This document shows positions 59,565-64,000 of a stretch of DNA of 64,000 bases, piece after piece; within the stretch, counting starts at the first letter, position 1; each line of letters starts with the position of its first letter. A program made the position numbers and the translations under genes. The notes beneath the pieces are model-generated. The model saw only the letters and a program-made list of their open reading frames with translations, did no database searches and was not told where the DNA came from. Source of the stretch: Ptiloglossa arizonensis (Eukaryota; Arthropoda; Insecta; Hymenoptera; Colletidae). The stretch is from the NCBI RefSeq assembly GCF_051014685.1, contig NW_027478781.1, forward strand, positions 124,001-188,000. Direction: 5' to 3'.

Positions 59565-60930
59565 AAAAATTTGTTGCCTTCTCAACTATTTCGTGGCTTC
59601 AAACTCCAATATCTCGCGAACGGATTGACCTAACCCAAAAATTCCTATTGCACCTGAAAGTAGAAACTCGCCCGATTACAACGGTATGTGTATTTTTTCC
59701 CTAGGCCATTCTGGTTAAGCGATTGGAGCAGCAGAAGTGCGAAAAATTTTTTGCCTTCTCAACCATTTCTTGGCTTCAAACTCCCATATCTCGCGAACGG
59801 ATTGACCTAACCCAAAAATTCCTATTGCATCTGAAAGTAGAAACTCGCCCGATTACAACGGTACGTGTATTTTTTCACTAGCCCATTCTGGTTAAGCGAT
59901 TGGAGCAGCAGAAGTGCGAAAAATTTGTTGTCTTGTCAACCATTTCTTAGCTTCAATCTCCCATATCTCGCGAACGGATTGACCTAACCCAAAAATTCCT
60001 ATTGTAACTGAAAGTAGAAACTCGTCCGATTACAACGGTATGGGTATTTTTTCCCAAGGCCATTCTGATTAAGCGATTGGAGCAGCAGAAGTGCGAAAAA
60101 TTTGTTGTCTTGTCAACCATTTCTTAGCTTCAAAGTCCCATACCTCGAGAACGGATTGACCTAACCCAAAAATTGCAAATTGTACCTGAAAGTAGAAACT
60201 CGTCCGATTACAACGGTATGGGTATTTTTTCCGTCGGCCATTCTGTTTAAGCGTTTGCAGCAGCAGAAGTGCGAAAAATTTGTTGTCTTCTCAACCATTT
60301 CTTAGCTTCAAAGTCCCATATCTCGCGAACGGATTGACCTAACCCAAAAATTCCTATTGTAACTTAAAAGTAGAAACTCATCCGATTACAACGGTATGGG
60401 TATTTTTTCCCTAGGCCATTCTGGTTAAGCGTTTGGAGCAGCAGAAGTGCGAAAAATTGGTTGTCTTCTCAACCATTTCTTAGCTTCAAATTCCCATATC
60501 TCGCGAACGGATTGACCTAACCCAAAGATTCCTATAGCATCTGAAAGTAGAAGCTCGCCCGATTACAACGGTATGTGAATTTTTTCCCTAGGCCATTCTG
60601 GTTAACCGTTTGGTGCAGCGGAATTGCGAAAAATTTTTTGCCTTCTCAACCATTTCTTGGCTTCAAATACCCCATATCTTGCGAACGGATTGACCTAACC
60701 AAAAAATTCCTATTGCATCTGAAAGTAGAAACTCGCCCGATTACAGCGGTATGTGTATTTTTTCCCTAGGCCATTCTGGTTGAGCGTTTGGAGCAGCAGA
60801 ATTGCGAAAAATTTGTTGCCTTCTCAACTATTTCGTGGCTTCAAACTCCCATATCTCGCGAACGGATTGACCTAACCCAAAAATTCCTATTGCACCTGAA
60901 AGTAGAAACTCGCCCGATTACAACGGTATG
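59565..60930. repeat. Segment copied at 62,579-63,944 (offset 3,014 bp), copy 1
   Basis: AAACTCCAATATC (59,601 and 62,615), GGTACGTG, ATTGCAAATTGTACC (60,173 and 63,187; one base longer than the usual form), CTCATCCG and CAAATACCCCATA against CAAATATCCCATA recur in order. The offset is 17 monomers plus five bases. GTTTGCAGCAG near 60,253 is private to copy 1. Confidence 0.8.
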
Positions 60931-62578
60931 TGTATTTTTTCCCTAGGCCATTCTGGTTGAGCGTTTGGAGCAGCAGAATTGCGAAAAATTTGTTGCCTTC
61001 TCAACTATTTCGTGGCTTCAAACTCCCATATCTCGCGAACGGATTGACATAACCCAAAAATTCCTATTGCACCTGAAAGTAGAAACTTGCCCGATTAGAA
61101 AGGTATGTGTATTTTTTCCCTAGCCCATTCTGGTTAAGCGATTGGAGCAGCAGAAGTGCGAAAAATTTGTTGTCTTGTCAACCATTTCTTAGCATCAAAG
61201 TCCCATATCTCGCGAACGGATTGACCTAACCCAAAAATTCCTATTGTAACTTAAAATTAGAAACTCGTCCGATTACAACGGTATGGGTATTTTTTCCCTA
61301 GGCCATTCTGGTTAAGCGTTTGGTGCAGCGGAATTGCGAAAAATTTTTTGACTTCTCAACCATTTCTTTGCTTCAATCTCCCATATCTTGCGAACGGATT
61401 GACCTAACCAAAAAATTCCTATTGCATCTGAATGTAGAAACTCGCCCGATTACATCGGTATGTGTATTTTTTCCCAAGGCCATTCTGGTTAAGCGATTGG
61501 AGCAGCAGAAGTGCGAAAAATTTGTTGTCTTGTCAACCATTTCTTAGCTTCAAAGTCCCATAGCTCGAGAACGGATTGACCTAACCCAAAAATTGCTATT
61601 GTACCTGAAAGTAGAAACTCGTCCGATTACAACGGTATGGGTATTTTTTCCGTAGGCCATTCTGGTTAAGCGTTTGGAGCAGCAGAAGTGCGAAAAATTT
61701 GTTGTCTTCTCAACCATTTCTTAGCTTCAAATTCCCATATCTCGCGAACGGATTGACCTAACCCAAAGATTCCTATAGCATCTGAAAGTAGAAGCTCGCC
61801 CGATTACAACGGTATATGAATTTTTTCCCTAGGCCATTCTGGTTAAGCGATTGGAGCAGCAGAAGTGCGAAAAATTTGTTGGCTTCTCAACTATTTCGTG
61901 GCTTCAAACTCCCATATCTCGCGAACGGATTGACCTAACCCAAAAATTCCTATTGCACCTGAAAGTAGAAACTCGCCCGATTACAACGGTATGCGTATTT
62001 TTTCCCTAGGCCATTCTGGTTAAGCGATTGGAGCAGCAGAAGTGCGAAAAATTTTTTGCCTTCTCAACCATTTCTTGGCTTCAAACTCCCATATCTCGCG
62101 AACGGATTGACCTAACCCAAAAATTCCTATTGTAACTTAAAAGTAGAAACTCGTCCGATTACAACGGTATGGGTATTTTTTCCCTAGGCCATTCTGGTTA
62201 AGCGTTTGGTGCAGCGGAATTGCGAAAAATTTTTTGACTTCTCAACCATTTCTTGGCTTCAATCTCCCATATCTTGCGAACGGATTGACCTAACCAAAAA
62301 ATTCCTATTGCATCTGAATGTAGAAACTCGCCCGATTACATCGGTATGTGTATTTTTTCCCAAGGCCATTCTGGTTAAGCGTTTGGAGCAGCAGAAGTGC
62401 GAAAAATTTGTTGTCTTCTCAACCATTTCTTAGCTTCAAATTCCCATATCTCGCGAACGGATTGACCTAACCCAAAGATTCCTATAGCATCTGAAAGTAG
62501 AAGCTCGCCCGATTACAACGGTATGTGAATTTTTTCCCTAGGCCATTCTGGTTAACCGTTTGGTGCAGCGGAATTGCG
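60931..62578. repeat. Mosaic between the two 3,014-bp copies
   Basis: It starts with a one-monomer duplication of the GGTTGAGCG/AACTATTTCGTGG type (60,777 and 60,954), then copies 49,560-50,190, then repeats the GGTGCAGCGG and ACATCGG pair of 61,320 at 62,206 (offset 886 bp), and ends with another AAAGATTCCTATAGC / GGTTAACCG pair. Only satellite is present. Confidence 0.7.
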
Positions 62579-63944
62579 AAAAATTTGTTGCCTTCTCAAC
62601 TATTTCGTGGCTTCAAACTCCAATATCTCGCGAACGGATTGACCTAACCCAAAAATTCCTATTGCACCTGAAAGTAGAAACTCGCCCGATTACAACGGTA
62701 TGTGTATTTTTTCCCTAGGCCATTCTGGTTAAGCGATTGGAGCAGCAGAAGTGCGAAAAATTTTTTGCCTTCTCAACCATTTCTTGGCTTCAAACTCCCA
62801 TATCTCGCGAACGGATTGACCTAACCCAAAAATTCCTATTGCATCTGAAAGTAGAAACTCGCCCGATTACAACGGTACGTGTATTTTTTCACTAGCCCAT
62901 TCTGGTTAAGCGATTGGAGCAGCAGAAGTGCGAAAAATTTGTTGTCTTGTCAACCATTTCTTAGCTTCAATCTCCCATATCTCGCGAACGGATTGACCTA
63001 ACCCAAAAATTCCTATTGTAACTGAAAGTAGAAACTCGTCCGATTACAACGGTATGGGTATTTTTTCCCAAGGCCATTCTGATTAAGCGATTGGAGCAGC
63101 AGAAGTGCGAAAAATTTGTTGTCTTGTCAACCATTTCTTAGCTTCAAAGTCCCATACCTCGAGAACGGATTGACCTAACCCAAAAATTGCAAATTGTACC
63201 TGAAAGTAGAAACTCGTCCGATTACAACGGTATGGGTATTTTTTCCGTCGGCCATTCTGTTTAAGCGTTTGGAGCAGCAGAAGTGCGAAAAATTTGTTGT
63301 CTTCTCAACCATTTCTTAGCTTCAAAGTCCCATATCTCGCGAACGGATTGACCTAACCCAAAAATTCCTATTGTAACTTAAAAGTAGAAACTCATCCGAT
63401 TACAACGGTATGGGTATTTTTTCCCTAGGCCATTCTGGTTAAGCGTTTGGAGCAGCAGAAGTGCGAAAAATTGGTTGTCTTCTCAACCATTTCTTAGCTT
63501 CAAATTCCCATATCTCGCGAACGGATTGACCTAACCCAAAGATTCCTATAGCATCTGAAAGTAGAAGCTCGCCCGATTACAACGGTATGTGAATTTTTTC
63601 CCTAGGCCATTCTGGTTAACCGTTTGGTGCAGCGGAATTGCGAAAAATTTTTTGCCTTCTCAACCATTTCTTGGCTTCAAATATCCCATATCTTGCGAAC
63701 GGATTGACCTAACCAAAAAATTCCTATTGCATCTGAAAGTAGAAACTCGCCCGATTACAGCGGTATGTGTATTTTTTCCCTAGGCCATTCTGGTTGAGCG
63801 TTTGGAGCAGCAGAATTGCGAAAAATTTGTTGCCTTCTCAACTATTTCGTGGCTTCAAACTCCCATATCTCGCGAACGGATTGACCTAACCCAAAAATTC
63901 CTATTGCACCTGAAAGTAGAAACTCGCCCGATTACAACGGTATG
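62579..63944. repeat. Segment of 1.37 kb, copy 2
   Basis: This is the counterpart of 59,565-60,930. The copies diverge at the end, where CACTAGCCC here faces CCTAGGCC. The remaining bases to 64,000 are the start of another monomer, so the array runs on past the window. Confidence 0.8.
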
Positions 63945-64000
63945 TGTATTTTTTCACTAGCCCATTCTGGTTAAGCGATTGGAGCAGCAGAATTGCGAAA

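Larger units (their letters stand above)
1..64000. repeat. 177-bp tandem satellite array filling the window
   Basis: Every part of the window I read can be aligned to one monomer of about 177 bp. Successive CTCGCGAACG starts lie at 151, 328 and 504, and later spacings are 176-178 bp. About 361 copies fit. All copies run in the same direction: I found no inverted block. I also saw no insertion of foreign sequence, no long homopolymer and no gene. Most variation is single-base substitution, with rare 1-bp indels that make 176- and 178-bp forms. Monomer size near a nucleosome repeat, uninterrupted length and nested HORs are typical of eukaryotic centromeric or pericentromeric satellites. That location is an inference, since the flanks are not visible. 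Position 1 corresponds to monomer base 29 and the window ends near monomer base 132, so the array continues on both sides. Confidence 0.98.
30116..64000. repeat. Right subfamily domain
   Basis: From about 30,116 on the monomers carry GTATGTGAATTT, GAATGTAG with ACATCGG and CCCAAGGCC, CTCGAGAACGG with GTACCTG, TAACTTAAAAGTAG, GATTAGAAAGG, GGTGCAGCGG and AACTATTTCGTGG. None of these was seen on the left. The ACATCGG/CCCAAGG monomer is usually followed directly by the CTCGAG monomer, for example at 30,243-30,480, 31,300-31,550 and 31,840-32,095. HOR structure is mosaic: many short copies at different offsets instead of a chain of equal units. Confidence 0.8.

Noticed and set aside
1..64000. Assignment to a named satellite family or species
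   Set aside because: I do not recognise the consensus and cannot search a database here. A monomer near 177 bp is common to many unrelated plants and animals.

Overview
The window is one unbroken head-to-tail satellite DNA array. From base 1 to base 64,000 it is built from a single monomer of about 177 bp, roughly 361 copies, all in the same orientation. I found no gene, RNA gene, transposon, promoter or unique sequence, and neither edge of the array lies inside the window. A monomer of nucleosome-repeat size, megasatellite-like continuity and nested higher-order repeats (HORs) point to a eukaryotic nuclear chromosome, most likely centromeric or pericentromeric heterochromatin. I do not recognise the satellite family and cannot name the organism. 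The consensus is about 42% GC (74 of 177), with 8 CpG against about 7.6 expected.

Layout. I number the monomer from the first C of CTCGCGAACG. Two subfamily domains meet near 30.1 kb. The left domain (1-30,115) carries an 8-monomer repeat at 1-2,008, then a chain of large HOR units: a shorter ancestral-looking unit (1,088-4,824), two apparently near-identical 27-monomer units of 4,775 bp (4,825-9,599 and 9,600-14,374), a 36-monomer unit of 6,368 bp that equals the 27-mer plus a 9-monomer block (14,375-20,742), and a truncated fifth unit (20,743 to about 21,600). It ends in a looser mosaic with 4-, 7-, 8- and 12-monomer duplications (21,600-30,115).

The right domain (30,116-64,000) is marked by two diagnostic monomers that usually follow one another: one with ACATCGGT and CCCAAGGCC, the next with CTCGAGAACGG. 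It is a mosaic of copies at offsets of 354, 531, 708, about 1,415, 3,014, 3,361, 3,717, 3,892, about 6,731, about 8,148 and 11,512 bp, all close to whole multiples of 177 bp. This is the expected footprint of unequal exchange or conversion in register.

The most interesting functional lead is a 17-bp minus-strand site in most monomers that matches the core of the mammalian CENP-B box at 8 of 9 fixed positions. In the right domain CTCGAG monomers lose the TTCG half of the site, and in places (39.0-40.2 kb) site-bearing and site-lacking monomers alternate every 354 bp. Short open frames of 62-91 codons occur on both strands but are by-products of the repeat (177 = 3 x 59), so no coding sequence is called. 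All copy boundaries were read by eye and are good to roughly 10-30 bp.
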